From the NCBI RefSeq assembly GCF_004023665.1, contig NZ_SAUF01000005.1:1-64000 (forward strand): a stretch of DNA of 64,000 bases, given 5' to 3'. Made by a program: the position numbers and the translations under genes. Of the stretch, positions 25,186 through 34,033 are shown in pieces. This DNA comes from Afifella aestuarii. GTDB lineage: Bacteria > Pseudomonadota > Alphaproteobacteria > Rhizobiales > Afifellaceae. The notes under the pieces were generated by a model. It searched no databases. It saw nothing but the letters and a program-made list of their open reading frames with translations, and had not been told where the DNA came from. Within the stretch, counting starts at the first letter, position 1. Every line of letters begins with the position of its first letter.

Positions 25186-25704
25186 ATGAGCGGGCGAGAC
25201 GTGGACGATCAAAGGGAGCGCGCCGTTGCGGCGCCTCCGCCCGTCGATGCGGGCCTCGTCTTTATCGGCCGGGCCCGCACGCCTTGGAGGTCGCGGATGG
25301 ATTGTCCGCGCATGGGACGAGCGGACGGTCCTTTGTGCCGGTTGGAAGTCTTCGAGCCGTGGACCGAGGCGCTGCAGACCATCGCGCTCTACGAGCGGCT
25401 CGAAGTGCTCTACTGGCTGCACCGTTCCCGCCGCGATCTCGTCCTGCAGAGCCCGAGAGGCGGCGGCGAGGCCCGTGGCACGTTTGCGCTTCGCTCGCCG
25501 GTGCGGCCAAATCCGATCGGCTCCTCGATCGTCAGGCTGGTTGCCGTGGAGGAGGGGGCGCTCCTGGTGCGCGGCATGGATTGTCTCGATGAGACGCCGC
25601 TCATCGACATCAAGCCCGATCGTTGCCTCTATGAGCGCGCCGGACCTCCGCATCCGGGCGATTTGCAGGAGGAGAGCGAAGTGGCCGGGCCTTCAGCCCC
25701 TTAA
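25186..25704 (+). CDS. trmO: TsaA/TrmO-like tRNA methyltransferase domain protein
   Basis: This 172-residue protein of the UPF0066/TsaA-like family has [19 protein letters not shown] at the start, then [16 protein letters not shown] and [13 protein letters not shown], the SAM-binding blocks of the family. E. coli TrmO N6-methylates the t6A37 base of certain tRNAs. The core matches, but this short alphaproteobacterial form lacks the C-terminal domain of the E. coli enzyme, so the function is likely but not sure. It begins one base after the mop stop and is probably co-transcribed with it. Confidence 0.75.
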   Translation: MSGRDVDDQRERAVAAPPPVDAGLVFIGRARTPWRSRMDCPRMGRADGPLCRLEVFEPWTEALQTIALYERLEVLYWLHRSRRDLVLQSPRGGGEARGTFALRSPVRPNPIGSSIVRLVAVEEGALLVRGMDCLDETPLIDIKPDRCLYERAGPPHPGDLQEESEVAGPSAP

Positions 25705-25746
25705 GCCGCGGGATACGGCTAGGTCGGCTGAGATCCTCGGGAGTCC

Positions 25747-25761
25747 CGTCATGTCATGACG
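25747..25761. repeat. 15-bp perfect palindrome CGTCATG-T-CATGACG
   Basis: The two 7-base arms are exactly complementary around a central T. It lies between the trmO stop and the mntR-like gene, at a position suited to an operator. No matching second copy was noticed. Confidence 0.45.
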
Positions 25762-25809
25762 CTCGACCGAAGCCTTCGAGGCGCGCGGCAAGGCGCTCCG
25801 CTTTAGGCG

Positions 25810-25820
25810 ATGCTAAGCAT
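25810..25820. promoter_or_regulatory. Short palindrome upstream of the mntR-like gene
   Basis: ATGCT-A-AGCAT, 28 bp before the GTG start, is a perfect inverted repeat with a one-base centre. It could be an autoregulatory MntR-type site, but this is only inferred from position. Confidence 0.35.
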
Positions 25821-25848
25821 TGTTCACGGGTGAAAATTTGTTACAGAA

Positions 25849-26310
25849 GTGGCGTTGCTCCTGCCTACGGACCGGACAGTGCCAAAGGACAAGCTTCTCA
25901 ATCCGGCGCGTCAGCGCGCGGCTTTCGAGCGGGTGCGCAAGGCGCACCAATCGGAAGTGGCGGAGGATTATGTCGAGCTGATCGACGACTTGATCGCCGT
26001 CCGCGGAGAGGCGCGGGGGACCGACCTCGTGGAGCGCTTCGGGGTGACGCATGCCACCGTCAACCGGACCATTCAGCGGTTGATCCGCGACGGGCTCGTG
26101 CGCTCCGAACCCTATCGCTCGATCTTCCTGACCGATGCCGGCAAGGCTCTGGCTGAACGCGCACGCGAACGTCATGCGCTGGTGCGCGATTTCCTCCTGG
26201 CGATCGGCACGAGCCGCGAAATAGCGGAACAGGACGCCGAAGGTGTGGAGCACCATGTCAGCGACGAAACGCTGGCGGCATTCCGCGATTTTCTCAAACG
26301 TCAGAATTGA
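25849..26310 (+). CDS. mntR: DtxR/MntR-family manganese-responsive regulator
   Basis: This 153-residue protein has the MntR layout of Rhizobiales and gamma-proteobacteria. VAEDYVELIDDLIA and ARGTDLVERFGVTHATVNRTIQ form the winged helix, and ERHALVRDFLLAIG with EQDAEGVEHHVSDETL supplies the Asp/Glu/His metal ligands of the dimer domain. It should bind Mn2+ and repress manganese uptake genes or activate efflux. No manganese transporter is in the window. The start is a GTG at 25849 (stop codon upstream at 25831); an inner GTG at 25879 is also possible. No good ribosome binding site is seen for either. Confidence 0.87.
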   Translation: MALLLPTDRTVPKDKLLNPARQRAAFERVRKAHQSEVAEDYVELIDDLIAVRGEARGTDLVERFGVTHATVNRTIQRLIRDGLVRSEPYRSIFLTDAGKALAERARERHALVRDFLLAIGTSREIAEQDAEGVEHHVSDETLAAFRDFLKRQN

Positions 26311-26568
26311 GCGCGCGGCGCTGAAGTGGTCGTCAGGGGCCCGGGTCACGCTTTTTTATGAGCCGGCAAGGGCTCGACAGCTCCCCTTGACGGCCGCGCC
26401 GCGGCGTCCGAACTCCAAGTGGTGTGGGCACCTTCGGCCCCGTCCGGATGGTTCACCCTTTGCCGCCGACACGCAACGTCGCATCCCTGGCTTGCAGCAT
26501 GGGATTGTCATCCGGCGCCGATATTGTGACAAGATCGACGCAAAGCGCACTCAGGAGATGGGATTGTC

Positions 26569-27789
26569 ATGAAGATCGCGGTTTTAGGAGGCGACGGTTT
26601 CGTCGGCTGGCCAACCGTCTTGCATTTGTCGAAGCGTGGGCACGAGGTCCATATCATCGACAATCTGAGCCGTCGCTGGATCGACACCGAGCTCGGCGTT
26701 CAATCGCTCACCCCGATGGATTCCATCCAGGAACGCTGCCGGGTCTGGCGTGAACTGACGGGAGTCGCCCTGCGCTTCCATCTGATCGACGTCGCCAAGG
26801 AGTACGAGCGGTTCAAGAACTGGCTGGATGAGAATCGTCCCGCGGCGATCATCCACTTCGCCGAGCAGCGCGCCGCGCCCTATTCGATGAAGTCGGATCG
26901 TCACAAGACCTACACTGTCGACAACAACGTCAACGCCACCCACAACATTCTGAACGCCATGGTTGCGGTCGATCTCGATGCGCATCTCGTGCATCTCGGC
27001 ACCATGGGCGTTTATGGCTATGGCACGGTCAAGGCGCAGATCCCGGAAGGTTATCTGCCGGTCAAGATCCAGAGCCAGACGGGCGAGTGGGAGGAGCGCG
27101 AAATCCTCTATCCGGCCAATCCCGGCAGCGTCTATCACATGACGAAATGCCTCGATCAGCTGCTTTTCCAGTTCTACGCCAAGAACGACGGCATCCGGGT
27201 CACCGACCTGCATCAGGGCGTGGTGTGGGGCACCAACACCGCCGAAACGAAGATGCACGAACAGCTCATCAACCGTTTCGATTATGATGGCGATTACGGC
27301 ACCGTCCTCAACCGCTTCCTGATTCAGGCGGCCGTCGGCTATCCGCTCACCGTGCACGGCACCGGTGGGCAGACGCGCGCTTTCATCCATATTCAGGATT
27401 CCGTGCGCTGCATCGAAATTGCTCTCAAGAATCCGCCGTCATCCGGTGAGCCGGTCAAGATCTTCAACCAGGCGACGGAGACCCATCGGGTGCGCGATCT
27501 CGCCGAGCTCGTTGCGAAGATGACGGACGCGAAGATCATTAACCTGCCGAATCCTCGCAAAGAGGCTGATGAAAACGAGCTTTCCGTCTGCAACGAAAAG
27601 TTCCTCGCTCTCGGCCTCGACCCGATCCGGCTCGAGGAAGGCCTCTTGTCGGAAGTGATCGACGTGGCCCGCAAATACGCCTACCGAATCGACAAAACGC
27701 GCATTCCGTGCGTGTCTGGGTGGACGAAAGAGCGTAACAAGGCGATTAATACCCACCCAGGTTCGCCGAAATTGACGGCAATCTCCTAA
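26569..27789 (+). CDS. sqdB: UDP-sulfoquinovose synthase SqdB
   Basis: This 406-residue short-chain dehydrogenase/epimerase-type protein is unmistakably SqdB. The NAD-binding GGDGFVGW is at 7-14 and HFAEQRAAPYSM at 96-107, which shapes the sulfite site. The catalytic Thr145, Tyr189 and Lys193 lie in LGTMGVYG and YHMTK. It makes UDP-sulfoquinovose from UDP-glucose and sulfite, the head-group donor for the sulfolipid SQDG. It is the first gene of a probable sqdB-sqdD-sqdC operon. The 258 bp before it hold no other gene and probably the promoter. Confidence 0.95.
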   Translation: MKIAVLGGDGFVGWPTVLHLSKRGHEVHIIDNLSRRWIDTELGVQSLTPMDSIQERCRVWRELTGVALRFHLIDVAKEYERFKNWLDENRPAAIIHFAEQRAAPYSMKSDRHKTYTVDNNVNATHNILNAMVAVDLDAHLVHLGTMGVYGYGTVKAQIPEGYLPVKIQSQTGEWEEREILYPANPGSVYHMTKCLDQLLFQFYAKNDGIRVTDLHQGVVWGTNTAETKMHEQLINRFDYDGDYGTVLNRFLIQAAVGYPLTVHGTGGQTRAFIHIQDSVRCIEIALKNPPSSGEPVKIFNQATETHRVRDLAELVAKMTDAKIINLPNPRKEADENELSVCNEKFLALGLDPIRLEEGLLSEVIDVARKYAYRIDKTRIPCVSGWTKERNKAINTHPGSPKLTAIS

Positions 27790-27812
27790 AGTTCATAGAA
27801 AGTCTCGGCCGT

Positions 27813-28616
27813 ATGGCGAAAGTTGCCTATGCTACCCTTGCCGCAAATCCTGATTACTTGATCGGAGCGACGGCACTTGCGCGTTCATTCCGTATGACGG
27901 AATCGGAAGCGCCGCTGCTTGTCCTGGCCCCGGAGGATCTTCCGGGGCTCGATCAGATGGAGGCGGAGGGGGTGAGCGTGGTTCCGACGCGTCCACCGGA
28001 GGTGTCGGAGGCATTTCGCGAACGCCACAGCCGGGCCGCGCAGCATCGCGAAGCGCCCTTTACGAGAGGCGAGAAGCCGAGCTTCCACGACCCGCTTCTC
28101 AATTTCGCCAAGCTGCGGCTATGGGAACTCGATGAATATGAGCGCATCGTCTTCGTCGATGCCGATGCGCTCTTTCTGCGCAATTGCGACAAGCTCTTCG
28201 GCTATCCGGGGTTTTCCGCCGCTCCGAACGTCTACGACGCGCTCGACGGTTTCCATCGGCTGAATTCCGGCGTTTTCGTAACCGAGCCTGACAAGGCGAC
28301 CTACGAGACGATGATGCTCGTCCTCGACGCGCCCGACGCGTTCTGGCCACGCACCGATCAGAGCTTTTTGCAGGATTACTTCGCCGACTGGCACGGCCTG
28401 CCGTACATCTACAATGTCCTGCAATATGTCTATTTCCGGCTGCCGCAGCTGTGGAACTGGGACGCCACCAAGATCCTGCACTACCAATACGAGAAGCCCT
28501 GGCAGGAGGATCATCCCAAGCGCGCAGAGCTTGGGCCGCTGATCGATCTGTGGTGGAACGTCATGGAAGGGCGCGGATTGCCGGAATCGCTCGATCCGAT
28601 CGCGCCGGCAACCTGA
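27813..28616 (+). CDS. sqdD: GT8/glycogenin-like glycosyltransferase, probable SqdD
   Basis: This 267-residue glycosyltransferase has the GT8 start KVAYATLAANPDYLIGATAL and the metal-binding DAD at Asp116 and Asp118 (IVFVDADALF). Later blocks are FHRLNSGVFV and RTDQSFLQDYF. Bacterial SqdD, known from Rhodobacter and Sinorhizobium, is a glycogenin-like protein that moves sulfoquinovose from UDP to diacylglycerol. The match in family plus position directly behind sqdB supports this call strongly. Confidence 0.85.
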   Translation: MAKVAYATLAANPDYLIGATALARSFRMTESEAPLLVLAPEDLPGLDQMEAEGVSVVPTRPPEVSEAFRERHSRAAQHREAPFTRGEKPSFHDPLLNFAKLRLWELDEYERIVFVDADALFLRNCDKLFGYPGFSAAPNVYDALDGFHRLNSGVFVTEPDKATYETMMLVLDAPDAFWPRTDQSFLQDYFADWHGLPYIYNVLQYVYFRLPQLWNWDATKILHYQYEKPWQEDHPKRAELGPLIDLWWNVMEGRGLPESLDPIAPAT

Positions 28617-28632
28617 GAGCCTCTCTCTGCGC

Positions 28633-29631
28633 ATGAGCGAAAAGCCGTCTCTTGTTCTCGTTACCGGCGGCACCGGCTATGTCGGCCAGTTGATCGCGCG
28701 CCATCTGGCCGGCCATGGTTTTCGGATCAGGCTCGCCTCGCGGCAGCGGCCTCCCGAGGGGCGCTTCTCCTTTCCTTTCGAATGGGTGCCCTTCGAGCTC
28801 GATCCGCAGGCCGATTTTGGTGCGGCCATCGCGGACGTCGATCACGTCGTCCACGCCGCTTTCCAGCATGTGGCGGGCCGCTACCGCGGTGGCGAGGGCG
28901 ACGATGTCGAAGGTTTTTACCGCGCCAACCGCGACGCCTCTTTGCGCTTCCTGACAGAGGCCAAGGCCGCAGGCGTGAAGCGGGCCGTCTTCTTGTCGAG
29001 CCGTGCCGTCTACGGGTCTCTGGAGGGTCCGCTCGATGAGACGATGGTGCCCGAGCCGGACACCCATTACGGCCACGTCAAGCTAGCCGTTGAGGCGGGG
29101 CTGCGCAGGCTCTGCCTTGACCCGCCGGAGACTTTCGCGCCGCTCGCGGTTCCGGCCGTCACGCCCGCCATGCCGTCCGCGGGCTTTGCCGGAGCCTCGC
29201 TCAGAGTGACAGGGGTTTATGGTCTCGTCGAACCGCTGGAGCGGACGAAATGGATGAGCGTCGCACGCCAGATTCTTGACGGGACTCTTGAAATTGCGCC
29301 GCGTGTCGCGACGGAGGTTCATGGCGATGATGTCGGGCAGGCTGTCGCTCTTCTTCTCGATGCGCCTGCGGAAATGGCCGCGGGGCAGATCTACAACTGT
29401 TCCGATCTTCTTCTCAGCAACCGTGAGATCGTGGCGGCGTTGCGCGAGGCACTGGCCCAGCCAGGATCGCTGCCGGAAAGGGGCGACGAAAGAAGTGTCG
29501 CCATCATGCGTTGTAATCGCTTAAGGAGACTGGGCTGGCAGCCGGGCGGGCGGGCGCATTTTGCCGGCACGATCGATGCGCTTGCCGGCGTTTGTGGAGC
29601 CGAAGCGAATGAACCCACAACCTTTCCCTGA
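28633..29631 (+). CDS. sqdC: NAD-dependent epimerase/dehydratase-family protein, probable SqdC
   Basis: This 332-residue Rossmann-fold protein has the nucleotide-binding VTGGTGYVG at about 10-18, LSSRAVYG with its Ser, and the Tyr-x3-Lys pair in HYGHVKLAVE. It belongs to the extended SDR family. In Rhodobacter and Sinorhizobium the third gene of the sulfolipid set, sqdC, encodes an oxidoreductase of this type that affects which acceptor SqdD uses. The gene order sqdB-sqdD-sqdC is the same here, which is the main reason for the name. The end overlaps the DUF3422 start by 23 bp. Confidence 0.65.
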   Translation: MSEKPSLVLVTGGTGYVGQLIARHLAGHGFRIRLASRQRPPEGRFSFPFEWVPFELDPQADFGAAIADVDHVVHAAFQHVAGRYRGGEGDDVEGFYRANRDASLRFLTEAKAAGVKRAVFLSSRAVYGSLEGPLDETMVPEPDTHYGHVKLAVEAGLRRLCLDPPETFAPLAVPAVTPAMPSAGFAGASLRVTGVYGLVEPLERTKWMSVARQILDGTLEIAPRVATEVHGDDVGQAVALLLDAPAEMAAGQIYNCSDLLLSNREIVAALREALAQPGSLPERGDERSVAIMRCNRLRRLGWQPGGRAHFAGTIDALAGVCGAEANEPTTFP

Positions 29632-30913
29632 GCATCCGCAACGGGAATATCTGATCCGCGAGCTGCATGCGCGGCCGTCGGAGCCGATGCGCGCGCCATT
29701 GCGGATCTCGCAATTCGCCGCCCTGTCGGGCGAAAAGAGCCTGGAGGCCGACCGGGAGCATCTGGCGCGCCTTTGCGCCCGTCTTGGCGGTGCTGCGCCC
29801 TCGAGCGAGGCGAAGCACCATACCTCCGAGTTTGGTGGCCTCACCGTGAAATGGGAGCGCCATACGGAATTCTGCTCCTACACCTTCTTCCGGCGGGCGC
29901 ATTTCACTCACCCTTTTGAAGACACTGTCATCGAGGAATTGCCGCGCGACTGGCTGGCAGAAGTGCCGGGAGAGGTCCTGTCGGCGGTGCATTTGGCGAT
30001 CATCCCGGAGAATGTGGAGATGCCGAGCCCGGAGGAGATTTCGCTCCGGCATTTCAATGGCAATCCCCTGATCGGAAATGCCGTGGCTGGCGGCAAGGCT
30101 CTGGTCTGGGCCGATTTCCGCCTGCATTCCGACCATTTCACGCGCATCCTCATCCAGGACAAGGGGCTCGAGGAGCGCCATGCCGGCCGCACGGTGCAAC
30201 GGCTCGTCGAGCTCAACACCTATCGCGCGCTTGCGCTCCTTGCTTTGCCGATTGCCCAGGAGGCGACGCCGCGGCTGCGCTCCGTCGACGAGGCGCTCGC
30301 CGATATCAGCGCGCGCATGGCCGACCGGGCCGATCAGACGAGCGACGCCGATCTTCTTCGGCACCTGTCACAGCTCTCGGCCGAAATCGAGAGCGTGGCG
30401 GCACGCACCAGCTATCGCTTCGGTGCCTCGCGCGCCTACTACCAACTCGTCAAGCAGCGACTGCGTGATCTGCGTCTGGAGCGCATGGACGAGGTGCTGA
30501 CCATCGATGGCTTTCTGGACCGACGCATGGGACCGGCGATGGCCACCTGCGAATCGGCCGAGGAGCGCCAGGAGGCGCTGGCGCAACGCGCCGCGCGTGT
30601 TGGCAGCCTTTTGCGGGCACGTGTCGAGGTGGAGCTCGAAGAGCAGAATCGCGACCTTTTGAAGAACATGGACGAGCGCGCGCGCGTTCAGCTCAAGCTG
30701 CAGGAGACGGTCGAAGGCCTGTCGGTGGTGGCGATCAGCTATTACGCCATCGGTCTCGTCGGCTATCTCATCAAGGCCGCTGAAAGTGCAGGCACGCCGA
30801 TCAATGTTGGTCTGGCGACGGGTCTTGCGGTGCCGTTTGTAGCAGGTCTCGTGTGGTTCGGGGTCCGCCGGGCACGGCGTGCAGCTGCCAAAAAGACCCC
30901 CGACGAGGATTAA
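29609..30913 (+). CDS. DUF3422 family membrane-anchored protein
   Basis: This 434-residue protein starts EHPQREYLIRELHARPSEPM, the conserved beginning of DUF3422, a family common in Proteobacteria with no known function. The middle contains LVWADFRLHSDHFTRIL and long coiled-coil-like helices (ERQEALAQRAARVGSLLRARV). Two C-terminal membrane helices follow (VAISYYAIGLVGYLIKA and GLAVPFVAGLVWFGV). ATG 29609 has GGAG upstream and overlaps the sqdC end, so it may be expressed with the sulfolipid genes. That link is only positional. Confidence 0.85.
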   Translation: MNPQPFPEHPQREYLIRELHARPSEPMRAPLRISQFAALSGEKSLEADREHLARLCARLGGAAPSSEAKHHTSEFGGLTVKWERHTEFCSYTFFRRAHFTHPFEDTVIEELPRDWLAEVPGEVLSAVHLAIIPENVEMPSPEEISLRHFNGNPLIGNAVAGGKALVWADFRLHSDHFTRILIQDKGLEERHAGRTVQRLVELNTYRALALLALPIAQEATPRLRSVDEALADISARMADRADQTSDADLLRHLSQLSAEIESVAARTSYRFGASRAYYQLVKQRLRDLRLERMDEVLTIDGFLDRRMGPAMATCESAEERQEALAQRAARVGSLLRARVEVELEEQNRDLLKNMDERARVQLKLQETVEGLSVVAISYYAIGLVGYLIKAAESAGTPINVGLATGLAVPFVAGLVWFGVRRARRAAAKKTPDED

Positions 30914-30930
30914 GCTGTGCTCTGCTGGCC

Positions 30931-31443
30931 TTACTCGCTCGCCTGCGCCTGTTCGGCAAGGCGCGAGGCGATCTCCGCGCCGTTGGTGCCGTTGCGGGCG
31001 CCGATCGTGCTGAGCGTGTCGCCGAGTGAGGCCTTGATCCCGGTCTTGAGCAGCATGTCCAGTGCGGTCTCAGGTTCCAGGCCGAAGGCGGGTGCGGCCT
31101 TCTCCAGAGGCGCGTTCGACAAGACCTGAAGCACGGTTGTCGGGCTCACATGCTGAGCGTTTCCCGTCATTCCGGTGAGCGCCACCGATGCCACGAGGGC
31201 GATGCCGAAAGCGCCCCGGCCTGCACTCCGTTTGAAGGACCGGGCGACGGCCCGCCAGTTGCTGACGAAAAGCCAGAGCGCGGCGACGATGAAAACAACG
31301 CTCAGCCATTCATGCGCAAAGCGAACAAGATCGCTGTAGCGATGCGTGAGCATCATGATCCCGGTCACGCCCGAGACGACCAGGAGCGCGACCATGGCCG
31401 GCTTCACGATCGTGCCGGTCGGGTCGCTGCCGAGCGAGGCCAT
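30931..31443 (-). CDS. DUF4405-like membrane protein
   Basis: This 170-residue protein has three predicted membrane helices in its first two thirds (KPAMVALLVVSGVTGIMM, WLSVVFIVAALWLFVSNW and a third near 80-97). His34 and His44 are in the loops, in the manner of DUF4405/cytochrome b-like proteins. The C-terminal 70 residues are soluble and include repeated short helices. Function is unknown. It follows a DoxX-type gene by 66 bp on the same strand and probably shares its promoter. Confidence 0.65.
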   Translation of the reverse strand: MASLGSDPTGTIVKPAMVALLVVSGVTGIMMLTHRYSDLVRFAHEWLSVVFIVAALWLFVSNWRAVARSFKRSAGRGAFGIALVASVALTGMTGNAQHVSPTTVLQVLSNAPLEKAAPAFGLEPETALDMLLKTGIKASLGDTLSTIGARNGTNGAEIASRLAEQAQASE

Positions 31444-31509
31444 GTTCGCGTTCCTTGAGCGCAGACGGTGGAAAGGGAAGCGCGGCGCGTCCCGCCCTTC
31501 CGAGAGAAA

Positions 31510-31926
31510 TCAGTCGCGCGGCGGCAAGAAGGTCTTGTTCGAGCGCCAGGCGTCGATGCTCCACGGGCCGGGACCGGCGAAGACGAGATAGAAGAACAAG
31601 AAACAGAAGAGGATCGCCGCATCGCCGCCATTCAGCACGGGATAGAAGGCACGCGGAAAATGCGCGAGGAAATAGGCGAAGGCCATGAGGCCGGAGAGAA
31701 CGAAGGCGACCGGCCGAGTGAACAGACCGATGACGAGGAGCGCGCCCCCGCACATTTCGAGAATGCCGGCGTACCAGCCGAGGCTGAAGGCCGCCGTCAC
31801 GTGATCGGCCGGTGGGAAGCCCAAGAGCTTCTGCGTGCCGTGCTCCATGAACAGGAGTGCGGCGACGATGCGCACGACACTGAGGACGCGTGGCGCCCAG
31901 ATTGTCTCAAGATCCTTGGTGGTCAT
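31510..31926 (-). CDS. DoxX family membrane protein
   Basis: This 138-residue, four-helix protein has the DoxX features RIVAALLFMEHGTQKLLGFP, WYAGILEMCGGALLVIG and AYFLAHFPRAFYP. DoxX proteins are often linked to redox stress or quinone-related processes in the membrane, but roles vary. It is the first gene of a two-gene minus-strand unit with the DUF4405-like gene. Confidence 0.85.
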   Translation of the reverse strand: MTTKDLETIWAPRVLSVVRIVAALLFMEHGTQKLLGFPPADHVTAAFSLGWYAGILEMCGGALLVIGLFTRPVAFVLSGLMAFAYFLAHFPRAFYPVLNGGDAAILFCFLFFYLVFAGPGPWSIDAWRSNKTFLPPRD

Positions 31927-32365
31927 GGGAAATTTCCTTCTTGATGATCGCCTGGATCCGCGAGCCTCGCCCGCAAACCGCCCCGGCCGCTTCGTTCGTC
32001 CGCACGCGGAGAAAAACCGCTTCCCACGGGCGATGACGAACGATCAGCTTGCGGGAGAAAGCCACAGCATGGCTTCTCCCGCAAATTAACTGCTGGTAAG
32101 TCAGAGGCTTAAGAATGGACTCAGATGAGTCGCATGAGGAGGCCGTGGAGCTAAGTTATAGGTCCCGCAGGGTTTTCTTTGGTCCTGCACGCGCTCTTCA
32201 ATCTGCCGTGACCCTCTCGCACAAGGTTTCGCGCGTGATCTCTGCCCCCGCAGATACGGCAGCTTTCCTGTATCATGCAGGAAGTTCGACGATGTCGTCC
32301 GGGCAGGCGGCGAGGGCGGGTCCGCCTGGATCGCGGCCACAAGAAGGATGCAGGAGGCGTTTCCC
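31927..32365. other. 439-bp intergenic region between doxX and the FGGY kinase gene
   Basis: No convincing coding frame is seen. Its main feature is a long inverted repeat at 32049-32084 (listed separately). It should hold the divergent promoters of the DoxX unit and of the sugar operon. Confidence 0.5.
32049..32084. repeat. Long inverted repeat (15-bp stem with one bulged base)
   Basis: TTGCGGGAGAA-a-GCCA, loop CAGCA, TGGC-TTCTCCCGCAA. The stem is strong but not next to the end of any gene seen here. It could be the terminator of a small RNA or a structured leader. Confidence 0.55.
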
Positions 32366-33850
32366 ATGACACGCGTCCTGGCGATTGATCTCGGGGGCTC
32401 GGCTCTCAAGGCTTGCCTGTTCGAGGCGGACGGGTCGGTCGTGGCAAGTGCGAATGTCGAGACGGGTTTCGAGGAACGGGCGCCGGGGCATTCCGAGCAG
32501 GAGCCGGCGCTGTGGTGGGAGGCTCTGAAGAGCGCCTGCGAACGGATCTCAAGCGAGAGCGTGGGTGGGCTCGGCGGCATTGCGGCGGTGGCGCTGTGCG
32601 GTTTCACGCGCACGCAGGTCTTTCTCGATCAAGCGGGAAAGAGTGTGCGCCCGGCGCTCGGCTTCCGCGATTCGCGCGCTGAAAGCGCGCTGGCGACGGC
32701 GAGGAGGAACGAGGCTCTCGACGCCGACGGAGTGCTCGCAGGCCTCAATGCCTTCCATCCGACCGCACGTCTTCTCTGGTTGAAGGAGAACGAGGCGGAG
32801 AATTGGGAAAGAACCCACCTTGTTCTGGAGCCAAAGGATTATCTCAATCTGCAACTGACGGGCATCGCCCGTTCCGACCATGTGTCGCAGCATTGGCTGG
32901 CACAATCATTGGCCGGCGGCGATGCCTCTATCGCCGCGCGCCTCGGCCTTGAACGCGCTCTTCTTCCCCCGCTCGGGCAGCCGGAAGACATTGTCGGCCA
33001 GGTGCGCGAAGGGCTGCCGGGGGCGCTGGGCGCCCTTGCGGGAGCCAAAGTCCTGTGCGGTTCCAACGACAGCTGGACCGCGGTCGCCGGTCTCGGGGGG
33101 CTCAAGAGCGGGAGCGCCTATTGTATTTCCGGCTCTTCGGAGGTTTTCGGCCTGCTGTCGCATCGGCGCGGCGAGGCCGAAGGGCTGATCACCATCCCCT
33201 GGGGAGAGAAGCTCTGGCATCTGGGTGGGCCAGGCCAGAACGGCGCCAACCTTCTCAGTTGGATCGTCGATGGACTCGATGCGACGCCTCGACCGTTCCA
33301 GGAACGGCTGGCGGCGCTTCTGGGCGAGCCTGAAAATCCGCGCCCGCTTCTGTTTCACCCGTATCTGCACGGAGAGCGCACACCGTTCTGGGACGGCGAC
33401 CTTGCGGCCTCCTTTCTCGGCATGACGTCCGGCCATGGACGGGGCGACCTCGTGCGTGCCGTCATGCAAGGCGTCGGCTTCCTCAACCGCACCGTGCTGG
33501 AGCGGGCGGAGACGGCGACAGGCCTTGCCGCGGAAGCCGTTCGCATGGCCGGAGGCGGCACGAAAAGCCCGCTCTGGAATCAAATGCGCGCCGATATCCT
33601 CGGCCGTCCTGTCCTTGTCTCCCGCCACGTCGAGATGGGGCTTGCCGGCTGCTTCGCCCTTTGTCGGGTCGCTCTTGGGTTTGCGCAGAACATCGGCGCA
33701 GCCGCACCCGAGGAAGACTTCACCTCCTACCTGCCGAACGCGGCGGAGCATGCGCATTACGATGCGCTCTATGCCCTTTTCACCGAGATGCATGAGCCGG
33801 TGGCACATGCGGCCCGGTCTCTCGAGAAGCTTCGCCGGAGGGCGAGTTGA
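32366..33850 (+). CDS. FGGY-family carbohydrate kinase (xylulokinase-like)
   Basis: This 494-residue sugar kinase has the ASKHA fold. The phosphate-binding VLAIDLGGSALKACLFE is at its start. ALCGFTRTQVFLDQ and GSNDSWTAVAGLGGLK sit in the first and middle parts, and MAGGGTKSPLWNQMRADIL at the C-terminus binds adenosine. The family phosphorylates xylulose, glycerol, ribulose or related compounds, and the exact sugar is not shown. ATG 32366 has AGGAGG about eight bases upstream. It opens a cluster with an SDR dehydrogenase and a sugar ABC importer, suggesting import, oxidation and phosphorylation of one polyol or sugar. Confidence 0.87.
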   Translation: MTRVLAIDLGGSALKACLFEADGSVVASANVETGFEERAPGHSEQEPALWWEALKSACERISSESVGGLGGIAAVALCGFTRTQVFLDQAGKSVRPALGFRDSRAESALATARRNEALDADGVLAGLNAFHPTARLLWLKENEAENWERTHLVLEPKDYLNLQLTGIARSDHVSQHWLAQSLAGGDASIAARLGLERALLPPLGQPEDIVGQVREGLPGALGALAGAKVLCGSNDSWTAVAGLGGLKSGSAYCISGSSEVFGLLSHRRGEAEGLITIPWGEKLWHLGGPGQNGANLLSWIVDGLDATPRPFQERLAALLGEPENPRPLLFHPYLHGERTPFWDGDLAASFLGMTSGHGRGDLVRAVMQGVGFLNRTVLERAETATGLAAEAVRMAGGGTKSPLWNQMRADILGRPVLVSRHVEMGLAGCFALCRVALGFAQNIGAAAPEEDFTSYLPNAAEHAHYDALYALFTEMHEPVAHAARSLEKLRRRAS

Positions 33851-34033
33851 ATGCGCCGGCCGGGGAGCGACATGCGGCTTTACGGGCAAAGTACCGATCC
33901 GGCCCTTGACCTTACGCCGCATTCTGCGCCACGCGAACGTTCACGCATAATGTACTGAAATGACTCTTGGATGCACGATGGGGCGAAGAATGAGGCACGG
34001 TACAATGCTGCGAGAGCATCGAGGCGTGGCGAG

